From CAADGV01 sp040290295 (GTDB taxonomy: Bacteria; Bacteroidota; Ignavibacteria; UBA10030; UBA6906), in contig PSMW01000017.1 in assembly GCA_040290295.1 (NCBI GenBank), positions 9,948-73,947 of the forward strand: a stretch of 64,000 nt of DNA, written 5' to 3'. The notes under the pieces were generated by a model, which saw nothing but the letters and a program-made list of their open reading frames with translations, was not told where the DNA came from and searched no databases. Below are positions 35,505 to 44,719 of the stretch, in pieces. How positions within the stretch are numbered: the first letter of the stretch is position 1; each line of letters opens with the position of its first letter. Made by a program: the position numbers and the translations under genes.

Positions 35505-35562
35505 GCATGCAATATACGTGAACAGCGCTGGGCATTCAAACGTGCTTCAGTGCTGAGCCGAC

Positions 35563-37164
35563 TCAATCGGCGATCGTGTCCTTCAAGAATTCTGCATTAT
35601 TGCGGTGCGGATAATCGGTCGTGACGTGGAGACCACGGCTTTCTTTCCGTTTCATCGCGCACTGAATGATCAGCATGGCGCATTGGGCAAGATTGCGCAA
35701 CTCAATCAGTCCTTCGGTCACTTTCGTTTTCTTGTAAAACGTCTCCACCTCTTCCTGAATCAATTTCATGCGACGGAGTGCTCGCTCCAGACGGAGGCTC
35801 GACCGAACGATCCCGACATAATCCCACATGATTTGCTGTATCTCTTTCCGATCGTGCGCGATCAACACCCACTCTTCACTATTGAACGTGCCGCTATCAT
35901 CCCAATCTTGAACGTCGGGGATCGGGTGGTGGTACTGCCGAAGAAATGTTTGCGCATCCACAGCGGCGCGGTGGGAAAAGACCAAGCCCTCCAGCAACGA
36001 GTTGCTCGCTAAGCGGTTGGCACCGTGCACACCCGTCATGCTTACCTCACCCGACGCATACAAGCCGTGAATGGGTGTTTTGCCCTCCGTGTCGGTCACC
36101 ACGCCGCCGCACGCGTAGTGCGCTGCCGGCACCACGGGGATCGGCTCTTTGGTGATATCCAACTTGTACTTCGAGAGACAAGTTTGGTAAATGTAGGGAA
36201 ATGTTTCGATGACCTGCTCGGCAGGCAGATGGCGGAGGTCGAGCAAGACGTAATCCTCGCCTCGCTTCTTGAGTTCGGTATCGATAGCGTATGCGACGAT
36301 ATCGCGCGGCGCAAGCGATTTGCGCGGATCGTATTTCTGCATGAACTCTTCTCCATCCCGACTTCGTAGTACTCCTCCAAAGCCCCGCAGAGCTTCTGAA
36401 ATGAGAAATGCCGGGCTGCCGGAATTGTACAGCGTCGTGGGATGGAATTGCACGAACTCCATGTTTGCGATTACCGCGCCCGCACGATACGCCATCGCCA
36501 CCCCATCGCCAGTAGCGATCAAGGGATTTGTGGTGTGCAGATACACATGGCCTAACCCACCCGTTGCAAGCAGTACGACCTTTGCAAGAAAGGTGTCGAC
36601 GCGACGCTCACGTTCGTTCAATACATACGCGCCCCAACAATGGATGTTCCGCTTGTCAATTGGTCGCCGCAGGACTGTCTGGTGCTCAGTGATCAGTTCG
36701 ATGGCGACGTGGTTCTCGAAGATTTGGATATTGGGATGAGACGTCACGTGAGACACAAGAGCGCGCTCGATTTCTCGTCCCGTCAGATCGCGTGCATGCA
36801 CAATGCGGTTGACGGAGTGACCGCCCTCCCGTCCCAAATCCAGTTCGCCGGTTTCCTTTCGTGTAAACTCGACACCGAGATCCATCAGCTCGCGGAGGCG
36901 CTCGGGACCTTCACGCACCAGAATCTCTACAGCATCTCGATGACACAAACCGGCGCCGGTCGCGAGCGTATCCTGAATATGCAGGTCATATGAATCGAGT
37001 TCTGACATGACGGCTGCAATGCCGCCTTGGGCGTAGTTCGTGTTAGACTCTGCTCGCTCTTTTTTGGTGATGATGGCAACGCTGCCGAGCTTCGCCACCT
37101 TGATGGCATAGAACAATCCGGCGATACCACTACCGAGCACGAGAAAGTCAAACCGATGGGTCAT
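35563..37164 (-). CDS. nadB: L-aspartate oxidase
   Basis: 533 residues. FAD-binding fold at the N-terminus (FLVLGSGIAGLFYAIKVAK), then ESNTNYAQGGIAAVMSELD, the succinate-dehydrogenase-like active-site region (HSVNRIVHARDLTGREIERA; PAHYACGGVVTDTEGKTPI), GLYASGEVSMTGVHGANRLA and the C-terminal helical domain (QIMWDYVGIVRSSLRLERAL). It oxidises aspartate to iminoaspartate for NAD synthesis; nadA and nadC are not nearby. 58 bp separate it from purF. Confidence 0.95.
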   Translation of the reverse strand: MTHRFDFLVLGSGIAGLFYAIKVAKLGSVAIITKKERAESNTNYAQGGIAAVMSELDSYDLHIQDTLATGAGLCHRDAVEILVREGPERLRELMDLGVEFTRKETGELDLGREGGHSVNRIVHARDLTGREIERALVSHVTSHPNIQIFENHVAIELITEHQTVLRRPIDKRNIHCWGAYVLNERERRVDTFLAKVVLLATGGLGHVYLHTTNPLIATGDGVAMAYRAGAVIANMEFVQFHPTTLYNSGSPAFLISEALRGFGGVLRSRDGEEFMQKYDPRKSLAPRDIVAYAIDTELKKRGEDYVLLDLRHLPAEQVIETFPYIYQTCLSKYKLDITKEPIPVVPAAHYACGGVVTDTEGKTPIHGLYASGEVSMTGVHGANRLASNSLLEGLVFSHRAAVDAQTFLRQYHHPIPDVQDWDDSGTFNSEEWVLIAHDRKEIQQIMWDYVGIVRSSLRLERALRRMKLIQEEVETFYKKTKVTEGLIELRNLAQCAMLIIQCAMKRKESRGLHVTTDYPHRNNAEFLKDTIAD

Positions 37165-37225
37165 CGAAAACGTGGCGAGAGTGTGGGAAATGGACGGTTA
37201 TCGGTTTCATGACGGACGCAATATA

Positions 37226-37262
37226 AACAAAAAGAGGGTGACGAAAAATCCGCCACCCTTCT
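37226..37262 (-). terminator. Rho-independent terminator of the outer-membrane protein gene
   Basis: On the minus strand AGGGTG and CACCCT form a stem around an A/T-rich loop, followed by CTTTTTGTTT. It sits 20 bp beyond the stop at 37283 and before nadB. Confidence 0.7.
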
Positions 37263-37282
37263 CCGCACGCTGTGCGTCAGGT

Positions 37283-38687
37283 TCAGTTGAAATTGAAACT
37301 CGCGTTGATGAACCCGAATGTGTTGACGTTGTCGTTCCCGCTGATCAGTCCGAAGCCACGGCGCAAGGCTTCTTCACTGAGCGTTGCATCGAGTGAGAAG
37401 CGACCGAAACGCATCCCGACTCCCAGGGAGACGATGCCATCGTGATTGTAATTGCCAAACAGAAGGAAGCTGCTTGGCGTTGTGAGATTTGTTTCGAACG
37501 TGGTGCTCGTTGTTCCAACAGTAGATTCCACCTTCAGTTTGAACTTACCCAACGTCCGATAGTAACCAACACGTCCTGCAAGCCAATCGAGGAACCACCA
37601 CTCGCCTCCGAGATTGATGACGGGTATGGAGGTGTTGGAGACTGTTCCGGTAAGTGAGAGAGCGGTTGCGGGAGGGACAGCCGCTTGTGCAAATTCCGCT
37701 TTTGCTCGTGCCGTGAAGAAGCTCAAGCCCGTTGCAATCAGAATATCCTTACTGTGATACTCCATACCTGCACCGAACGCAACCGAGGTGACGGTCACTT
37801 TGAGAGACGCCGGCGTTGGCCGAGGGGCTGCCGTAGGCTTGGTGTCCTCTTTCGGCGCGCCGGAAATGCTGCCGAAGGCACCGTACGGAACCAAGTTCAC
37901 GCTGTTCGAGATCTTGAACCGCCCACGCGCTTGAATCTGGAACTCCGTCCCGCTGACCGAATACTCACCGTCGATCGGCGCCGTGGGCGGGGGCGTCATC
38001 GATATCCGATCGGTCGCCTTGTCAATGCGCAGAGCGGCGCTCACGTCAATCGCATTACCTCCGCCTAAATCGACCAGCACGCCACCCCGAAAGCCAAGAA
38101 CACTTGCCGATGCCTCCGATGACGACGATATCGTGCCGGAGGTGAGTGACGAATCCGAATTCGAGTTGCCGTACATGATGCCGAACCCAAAATCGAATCC
38201 ACCCATATCGACCGAGGCGAATGCTTCCCACACGTTTTGGATCGGTGGAATCGGTCGAGGCTGGCGCTGAGCAATCGATCCGATAGGAAGGGGGAACCCC
38301 AGTGCACCAATGCCGCTGATGAACGTGCGTGCCTGATTGGCAAACGAAGGATCGAAACTGAGAACAGCGCCGACCGTCAACTGATTGTTGACCTCGAAGC
38401 TGACACCGGCGTTTTGCAGTCCGTACCCGTTATCGGCGGGTCGTCAAGCCGGCAAGTGTACCACCGCCGATATTTGACCAGAGATAATCTTTATACATGG
38501 TCTGATAGGCGGGATTGACCAGCAACAGCGTTGGGTCCTCCCAGAGAAACGGATTGAGCACGACTCCCTGCCCCGCCGTCGAACCGCCCATGGCGATCTG
38601 CCGCGCGAGACCTCCCCACTTTGCCTGACTCGAAGCGAACGGCGAGACAAGCACGAGCAGCACCAAAACACAGAGCATTCGGTTCAT
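37283..38687 (-). pseudogene. Outer-membrane beta-barrel protein, single frameshift
   Basis: The start at 38687 gives MNRMLCVLVLLVLVSPFASS (signal peptide), then ARQIAMGGSTAGQGVVLNPF and DPTLLLVNPAYQTMYKDYLW, a pattern of FadL/UPF0164-like barrels. The frame ends at 38430. Removing one C from the CCC at about 38441-38444 joins it to GYGLQNAGVSFEVNNQLTVG and the remaining barrel to 37283, with the last residues FGFINASFNFN. The whole would be about 467 residues. It is the only broken gene in the core block; a sequencing error or phase variation are as likely as decay. A terminator follows. Confidence 0.72.
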
Positions 38688-38729
38688 GGGAACCTCCTTG
38701 AGGTTGTGAATGGGATTGGTGGGAAATCC

Positions 38730-38816
38730 TCAGCACGCCCAACAGCCGGCGGTAAGCACCGCCATGAGCACCAACAGTACTGCGTTGGCAATTCGGTACT
38801 TCAGCGTCTCGCTCAT
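38730..38816 (-). CDS. Very small putative lipoprotein/leader peptide
   Basis: 28 codons from ATG 38816 with a ggagg RBS 5 bp upstream: MSETLKYRIANAVLLVLMAV then LTAGCWAC and TGA. LTAGC is a good lipobox, so the mature form would be a 4-residue lipopeptide, or the frame may act as a leader for the outer-membrane protein gene 42 bp downstream. Support is only the RBS, the lipobox and position. Confidence 0.4.
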   Translation of the reverse strand: MSETLKYRIANAVLLVLMAVLTAGCWAC

Positions 38817-38915
38817 ACTGCCTCCATTTTTGTTGGTGAAAAGAATGGTAAGTTTGTGGAACGTCGGAGCTACCATAACCAATTCGAGGTGGAGAGTCAA
38901 GCGACAACGAAAATA

Positions 38916-39536
38916 CTACAGCTTTTTCAGGAGTGCGTCAATGAACTGAACACGGGGGAGAAGTTCGGCTTCGGTTCCATCGTTGTGAAGAACGAAGTGG
39001 GCGCGTTCGAGCGCGTCCTTCACGTCCATTTGAAATCTCATGCGTGCAAGCACTTCTTCGCGCGTTACACCATCCCGCTGCATCACGCGTGCGATGCGCG
39101 TTTCTTCATCGGCATGAACGACGAGCACGGCATCCACTCGTTCGTCCATGCCGCTTTCGAAAATCAGCGCCGCTTCGATGACGACGTACGGTTTCTTCTT
39201 TTCTAACGGAAGGACTTCGAGCTGTCGTTCGATGTAATCAAAAACGTGCGGATGCACGATCGCATTCAGTTTGTGCAGTTCCACGGGGTCGGAAAACACG
39301 CGTGCGGCAAGCTTCTGTCTGTTCAGGCTTCCCTCGGAAGCGAACACTTCCTCACCGAAGGTTCTGCGGATCGCAGCTTTGATCTCCTTATGCTCTTCGG
39401 TGAGCGTTCGAGCGATCGCATCGGCAGAAAGAACCGTTCTGCCGAGCGTTTCGAAGTGTCTGCATACCGTGGACTTCCCGCTTCCAATCCCGCCGGTCAC
39501 TCCAACGCGGAGGTATGCTGGACGAGCTTTCTTCAC
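38916..39536 (-). CDS. coaE: Dephospho-CoA kinase
   Basis: 206 residues: P-loop GVTGGIGSGKSTVCRHFETL, VLSADAIARTLT, HPHVFDYIERQL, and ALIFESGMDERVDAVLVVHA with the lid-region RVMQRDGVTREEV. Catalyses the last step of CoA synthesis. It follows rny by 90 bp on the same strand. Confidence 0.95.
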   Translation of the reverse strand: MKKARPAYLRVGVTGGIGSGKSTVCRHFETLGRTVLSADAIARTLTEEHKEIKAAIRRTFGEEVFASEGSLNRQKLAARVFSDPVELHKLNAIVHPHVFDYIERQLEVLPLEKKKPYVVIEAALIFESGMDERVDAVLVVHADEETRIARVMQRDGVTREEVLARMRFQMDVKDALERAHFVLHNDGTEAELLPRVQFIDALLKKL

Positions 39537-39626
39537 AGCGTTACAATCGATAAGGATGAAGAAGAAAAGGCGAAAGCGGTGGAGGCGTGCCGGCTCTTCG
39601 CGCCATGATGGCTTAGGGAGTACACG

Positions 39627-41189
39627 TTACTTGGCGTATGCGACAGACCGGAATTCGCGAATGACCGTCACCTTGATCTGTCCTGGATACTCCATCTCCT
39701 GCTGGATCTTTGCAGCGATGTCGTGAGCGAGTTGATCGGCAAGGGCATCATCCACCTTGGTCGGTTCCACCACGACACGAATTTCTCGGCCTGCCTGGAT
39801 GGCGTACGTTTTCTCGACACCCTGGAAGGAATTGGCAAACATTTCGAGCTTTTCCAAACGTTTTGCATATCCTTCCACCGATTCGCGGCGGGGGCCGGGC
39901 CGCGCGCCGCTGATGGCATCTGCCGCTTGCACGAGTGCTGCGATGGGAGATTCCATCGGCATGTCGTCGTGATGCGAACCGATTGCATTGGCAACGATGG
40001 GGTGCTCGCCATATTTCTTTGCAAGCTCATACCCTAACAACGCGTGTGGGCCTTCGGCTGATTTGTCGGCACACTTCCCGATATCGTGCAGCAATCCGGC
40101 GCGTTTACCCAGTGCGGCGTCAAGCCCCAGTTCGGAGGCCATCATGCCGGTCAGCAATGCAACCTCGATACTGTGCTGTAGCATGTTTTGGCCATAACTT
40201 GAACGATATTTCATGCGTCCAATGAGCCGGAGGATTTCCTTGTGCGCGCCATGCAAGCCCACCTCCAACAGCGCGTTCTCCCCTGTGCGGAGAATGTCCT
40301 CTTCGAGTTCCTGTCGGACTTTCTCAACGACTTCCTCAATACGCGCCGGGTGGATACGGCCGTCGGCGATCAACCGCTCGAGTGCAACACGCGCGACCTC
40401 GCGCCGGAACGGATCGAACGCAGAGAGAATTACTGCCTCAGGCGTATCATCGACAATCACATCGACCCCCGTTGCCGCTTCGAAGGCACGGATGTTTCGA
40501 CCTTCACGTCCGATGATGCGTCCTTTCATTTCATCGCTTTGGATGTTCAAGACGCTTACGGTGGTTTCTACGGAATGGTCGGCAGCCGTCCGCTGGATGG
40601 CGTGCACGATGAGCTTTTGCGCTTCCTTCTTTGCCTCGTCTCGGGCTTTGTCGCGAATTTCTTTGAGGATCTGGGCAGCCTCTGACCGTGCCTCGTTGAT
40701 GAGATTGTCCATCAACACCTTCTTTGCTTCTTCACGGGAAAGCCCAGAGACACGCTCCAGACGCGCGTTCTCTTCGCGCATCAGTTGTTCCAACTCTGCC
40801 TGCTTTGCTTGTAGTTGGCGCTCCTTCTCTTCGAGGTGTTTCTTGAGTTGAGCCTGTTCGCGCTCCTTGCGATTGAGGAGTTCGACCTTTCGGTCGATGT
40901 TTTCTTCCCGCGCGTCGAGCGCCTTTTCTTGCGAAGCTAATTTGGTCCGCTTGCTTTGGACGTCGGCATCGAATTCTTTCTTTTTCGAGTACCATTCGTC
41001 CTTCACTTCCAGGAGTTTTTCGCGTTTGAGCGTTTCGGCTTCTTTTTCGGCGTCGGCGAGGATTTTTGCCGCGCGTTCCTGCGCCGAGGCAATCTTGTTC
41101 TCTCCCGATTTTTGATTGAGGAACCACCCAATGAAGAAACTGATCCCGCATGCGAGGAGGACCAGCGGAACTAAGAGATAAATATTCAT
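39627..41189 (-). CDS. rny: Ribonuclease Y
   Basis: 520 residues from ATG 41189, preceded by ggagg. One N-terminal membrane helix (NIYLLVPLVLLACGISFFIG), a long charged coiled coil (about 25-190), a KH domain (DEMKGRIIGREGRNIRAFEA, VDVIVDDTPEAVILSAFDP) and an HD phosphohydrolase domain (LLTGMMASELGLDAALGKRA, GLLHDIGKC, GSHHDDMPMESPIAALVQAA). It initiates mRNA decay at the membrane. The position next to zapA is common in this bacterial group. Confidence 0.96.
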   Translation of the reverse strand: MNIYLLVPLVLLACGISFFIGWFLNQKSGENKIASAQERAAKILADAEKEAETLKREKLLEVKDEWYSKKKEFDADVQSKRTKLASQEKALDAREENIDRKVELLNRKEREQAQLKKHLEEKERQLQAKQAELEQLMREENARLERVSGLSREEAKKVLMDNLINEARSEAAQILKEIRDKARDEAKKEAQKLIVHAIQRTAADHSVETTVSVLNIQSDEMKGRIIGREGRNIRAFEAATGVDVIVDDTPEAVILSAFDPFRREVARVALERLIADGRIHPARIEEVVEKVRQELEEDILRTGENALLEVGLHGAHKEILRLIGRMKYRSSYGQNMLQHSIEVALLTGMMASELGLDAALGKRAGLLHDIGKCADKSAEGPHALLGYELAKKYGEHPIVANAIGSHHDDMPMESPIAALVQAADAISGARPGPRRESVEGYAKRLEKLEMFANSFQGVEKTYAIQAGREIRVVVEPTKVDDALADQLAHDIAAKIQQEMEYPGQIKVTVIREFRSVAYAK

Positions 41190-41308
41190 ACAGCCTCCCA
41201 AATCACAGTGTGAGTACCAACCACCCGTTGCACGCAAACACTCTGCTGCAGGTGTTCCGGCGTGAAATAAAAATCCGCACCAATCAACCGTACCAAAAGA
41301 TTCTTATG

Positions 41309-41500
41309 AAAGAACCTTCTTCAAACACAGTGGGTGCTCGCCTGAGCGCCTCTTACGTCCACAGTCTCGCTCGTCCCGCACAGCCGAAGCTGAAGCAGGA
41401 GGTCATGGCAAGAATCCCGTTCACTCGGTTGGTGGGACGGGATGTGGCGTGTAATCAACGCCCACGAGTCGGGCTCCCTAGATAAAGGTGTTGGTTCTTT
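41309..41500 (-). ncRNA. Candidate 6S RNA
   Basis: The 408-bp gap between zapA and rny has no gene but carries a long hairpin-forming segment. On the minus strand AAAGAACC (start, 41500) pairs exactly with GGTTCTTT (end, 41309), further helped by CACs against GTG, giving a 192-nt rod, the size of 6S RNA. GTGGG and CCCAC pair inside around a large central loop. A TATAAA-like -10 element overlaps the start on the minus strand. 6S RNA is classically encoded beside zapA. I cannot fold or search it, so the identity is inferred from place, size and the closing stem. Confidence 0.45.
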
Positions 41501-41597
41501 ATAATGATGTTGGAGACGGTTGACGGTGCGGATGATATTCATCCGTACGCGACTGCCCTATACCATAAAGAACAGTGTTCGCCCTTTCGCTAATAAT

Positions 41598-41900
41598 TCA
41601 CGGAGATGTTGATTCTTGCAAACACGTATCAAGGTACGCATTCAGCTTCGCGATTTCACTTTCCAGAGCAGATGCCATCGCTTTCGATCGTTCACGTTCC
41701 TTGAACAGATCTTCCGTGATATTAAGCGCAGACAGTACAGCGACGGTCAGGGTAGGCTGTTCGGGTATTTTGTTGTGAATGGTCGTGATCATTTCATCCA
41801 CGTATGCTGCGACACGGCGAGTGAAATCTTCACTCTCCCCGCGCAACGGATATTCGGAACCGAAAATTTTGACTCGAATGCTTTTTCGTTCTGGCGTCAT
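41598..41900 (-). CDS. zapA: Cell division protein ZapA
   Basis: 100 residues from ATG 41900. N-terminal SIRVKIFGSEYPLRGESEDF, then VAAYVDEMITTIHNKIPEQP and VAVLSALNITEDLFKERERS followed by a C-terminal coiled coil, the standard ZapA layout. It bundles FtsZ protofilaments. It is preceded by a coiled-coil ORF 70 bp away, typical of the pheT-zapB-like-zapA neighbourhood. Confidence 0.9.
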   Translation of the reverse strand: MTPERKSIRVKIFGSEYPLRGESEDFTRRVAAYVDEMITTIHNKIPEQPTLTVAVLSALNITEDLFKERERSKAMASALESEIAKLNAYLDTCLQESTSP

Positions 41901-41970
41901 CGTATCGATCCTCTGTACCCGAACCGTTTGAGGCAAACCGTCTCACGTTGCTGCCGTATCGAGGTCCGCT

Positions 41971-42270
41971 TCACAAGTATGCGTCGATCTTTGCAAGCAG
42001 TTCCTTGACCTTGGCAGCCAACTGCTCGCGCTCCCCGTTGGAAACAATCGCCGATGTACTCATGTCCTGTGCATGGGCGCTCGCGCGTTGCAGTTGTTGT
42101 TCCTTCACGGCAAGCTCGTTGCGGAGCTTTGCCACTTCTTGCTGCAGCAGTGCGACCTGACTATGCAGCGCCTGTTTCTCTTCACGTAACTGAGCGATGA
42201 TCTCGCCCGTTCGGCGCACCTTCTCCCAAAGAACTTTGAGAGATTCTTCAATGTGAGCAAACTGCTCCAC
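41971..42270 (-). CDS. Small coiled-coil protein, ZapB-like by context
   Basis: 99 residues, almost entirely a heptad-repeat coiled coil (HIEESLKVLWEKVRRTGEII, LREEKQALHSQVALLQQEVA, LRNELAVKEQQLQR), with a polar C-terminal helix. No catalytic motif. Position between pheT and zapA and the coiled-coil build suggest a division accessory protein, but the sequence is too generic to name. Confidence 0.7.
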   Translation of the reverse strand: MEQFAHIEESLKVLWEKVRRTGEIIAQLREEKQALHSQVALLQQEVAKLRNELAVKEQQLQRASAHAQDMSTSAIVSNGEREQLAAKVKELLAKIDAYL

Positions 42271-42303
42271 GCAAGAGCCTGTACTTTGTGGACGTAGGAC
42301 TCG

Positions 42304-44715
42304 TTAGTTCGTTCGCAGTTCCGCGCCAAATCGGTCGCGCACGCGCTGCACCACTCGTTTCACCTCAGCATCGATCTCTTCGTCGGTCAGCGTCCGTTCC
42401 TTCGACATCAACACCAGCGTGTACGCCAAGCTCTGCTTGTCTGCCGGAAGGTTCGGACCGCGATAGACGTCGAACAGTTCCACTTCCTGCAGAAGCTCGC
42501 TGCTCAATTCCATCATCGCGTTCTGAATGCTCTCGGCGGTTACCCCGGTATCGACAACGAATGCAACGTCACGACGCACCTTCGGAAAGCGTGGAAGAGG
42601 TTCGTAGCGTTTGTGCTTCTTGGAAAGCAGCGACGCAAGGTTCAACTCCGCAACAAACACATCCTGCTCGATCCCGAAGCGATCCCGTACTTCCCGCTTC
42701 ACACGACCGAGAAACCCAGCGGTCGTGCCATTGATTTCAACGAAGATAGGATTATCAGCTAAAGTTTCGCTGGTAGAATAATAAATATACCGCCAACTGT
42801 CAAGCCTGCAGACATCGAGCAAGTCCGCAACAACCCCTTTTATGTGATACACATCCACGTCGTGCGATGGATACTTCCAATGCCGAGGTTCAGCCTTGCC
42901 GGTGAGGACAAGGCACACATGCTGTTCTTCCTGGATCGTACCGACAAGCTGCGGCGTGGCCGCTTGGGCAAACACGTGCCCAATCTCGAACAATCGCAAA
43001 TCGGTGTTCCCGAACCTTTGGTTGCGAGCCACCGCTTCGAGCAAACCCGGCAACAGCGAGCTACGCATTGCCGCCATCTCCTTCCCCAAAGGATTGGCAA
43101 GGCGCACCGGATTCTTGCCGCCAAGCATAGCAGTTTCCTCATCCACCAAGGAAATAGAGAGAGCCTCATGCAACCCGAATCCCACCAAAATTTCTCGAAT
43201 CCGATCGGCAGCACTCTCCTTCTGAAAGGGATGATTGAGATCGATCGCCGCAACTGTTTTGGTCTCGATCTTATCGTACCCATAGACGCGTGCCACCTCT
43301 TCGATAAGGTCGATCTCTCGTTCGATGTCCACACGAAATGTCGGGACGCGAAACCACACCCGTTTGCCGTCGGAGCGCGTCTTGCTGATCTCTAAAGGAG
43401 AAAGAAGTCTGACAATGTCGCTCCGCGACAATGTCGTTCCCAAAACGTGGTTGCACCGGTCGGCGCGCAGCGAGAGCGTTCGCGGTAAAATCTTTTTGGG
43501 GTAGATGTCGATCTTTCCTCGCAACACTTCTCCCCCTGCAATCTCGGCAATCAGTTGTGCTGCACGGTCGAGAGCGTAATCGGTGGCATTCGGATCAGCT
43601 CCCCGCTCGAACCGATACGACGCATCCGACTGTATGCCGAGCGCTTTTGCCGTGCGGCGGATGCTGCTGGGGTTCCAGTACGCGCTTTCCAACACGACGT
43701 CGGTCGTTGCATCGGAGATTTCAGAGTTCTCGCCGCCCATAATGCCTGCGATGGAAACCTCCCGTTCAGCATCGCACACCATCACGGCTCCTTCAGGCAG
43801 AACTCGTTCCTTCCCATCCAATGTCACGAAGCGCGTTCCTGCTGCGGCCTGACGTACGATAATGTGGGAACCTCGCAGGTGTGCATAATCGAACGCATGC
43901 ATGGGCTGGCCACACTCCAGCATAACGAAGTTCGTCACGTCCACAACATTGTTACGGGGCCTCAAGCCCACAGCTCGGAGCGTGTCCTGCAACCACTTCG
44001 GCGAAGGCGCAATCGTTACCCCACGAATCATGCGCACGGCGAAGCGTGGACAGTTCACCGTATCTTTGACCGTGAGGGAGAAATATTTCTTGATCGGCAC
44101 TGAGGATTCACGGAGTCGCACGCGTGGCAGCGCGGGTTTTCCGCCCGTGAGGATAGCAATTTCGCGCGCAATACCGAAATGACTCAAGAGGTCGGGACGG
44201 TTCGGCGTAATCCCGATCTCGTACACGACATCATCCAACCCCAGATAGCTCGCCAGCGGCTGACCGGGTCGTGCTTTCGGTTCGAGAACCAGAATGCCAT
44301 CCTTATCGGTCCCAACGTCCAACTCATACTCTGAGCAAATCATGCCGAACGACTGGACACCACGCAGTTCCATCTGCGATAATGTGAAGGGCTTGCCCTG
44401 CACATCATGTTGGTTGCGAGGGACAACCGCGCCAACCAAACCCACGGCAACTTTCTGCCCCGCGGCAACGTTGGGCGCACCGCACACAATCTGCAAGCGT
44501 TCTTTGCCGATATCGACCGAGCAGACGGTCAGTTTGTCGGCGTTCGGGTGTTTCTGCACCTCGAGCACTTTCCCAACGACGAAGTTTCTGTACTTCTCGC
44601 CGAGCCGTTCATAGCTCTCCACTTCCAGTCCCAACATCGTGAGACGCTCACTCAACTCTTCGGGTGTGAGCTGAAAGGAAATGTACCGTTGAAGCCATCT
44701 GTGAGAAAGTTTCAT
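42304..44715 (-). CDS. pheT: Phenylalanyl-tRNA synthetase beta subunit
   Basis: 803 residues from ATG 44715, 4 bp after the pheS stop. Domains: tRNA-binding OB fold (KVLEVQKHPNADKLTVCSVD, QIVCGAPNVAAGQKVAVGL), B3/B4 editing region (GGENSEISDATTDVVLESAY; SYRFERGADPNATDYALDRA), B5 (IDLIEEVARVYGYDKIE), core, and C-terminal ferredoxin-like anticodon-binding domain (LPRFPKVRRDVAFVVDTGV, SLAYTLVLMSKERTLTDEEI). Works as an alpha2beta2 enzyme with PheS. Confidence 0.97.
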   Translation of the reverse strand: MKLSHRWLQRYISFQLTPEELSERLTMLGLEVESYERLGEKYRNFVVGKVLEVQKHPNADKLTVCSVDIGKERLQIVCGAPNVAAGQKVAVGLVGAVVPRNQHDVQGKPFTLSQMELRGVQSFGMICSEYELDVGTDKDGILVLEPKARPGQPLASYLGLDDVVYEIGITPNRPDLLSHFGIAREIAILTGGKPALPRVRLRESSVPIKKYFSLTVKDTVNCPRFAVRMIRGVTIAPSPKWLQDTLRAVGLRPRNNVVDVTNFVMLECGQPMHAFDYAHLRGSHIIVRQAAAGTRFVTLDGKERVLPEGAVMVCDAEREVSIAGIMGGENSEISDATTDVVLESAYWNPSSIRRTAKALGIQSDASYRFERGADPNATDYALDRAAQLIAEIAGGEVLRGKIDIYPKKILPRTLSLRADRCNHVLGTTLSRSDIVRLLSPLEISKTRSDGKRVWFRVPTFRVDIEREIDLIEEVARVYGYDKIETKTVAAIDLNHPFQKESAADRIREILVGFGLHEALSISLVDEETAMLGGKNPVRLANPLGKEMAAMRSSLLPGLLEAVARNQRFGNTDLRLFEIGHVFAQAATPQLVGTIQEEQHVCLVLTGKAEPRHWKYPSHDVDVYHIKGVVADLLDVCRLDSWRYIYYSTSETLADNPIFVEINGTTAGFLGRVKREVRDRFGIEQDVFVAELNLASLLSKKHKRYEPLPRFPKVRRDVAFVVDTGVTAESIQNAMMELSSELLQEVELFDVYRGPNLPADKQSLAYTLVLMSKERTLTDEEIDAEVKRVVQRVRDRFGAELRTN

Positions 44716-44719
44716 CGTC

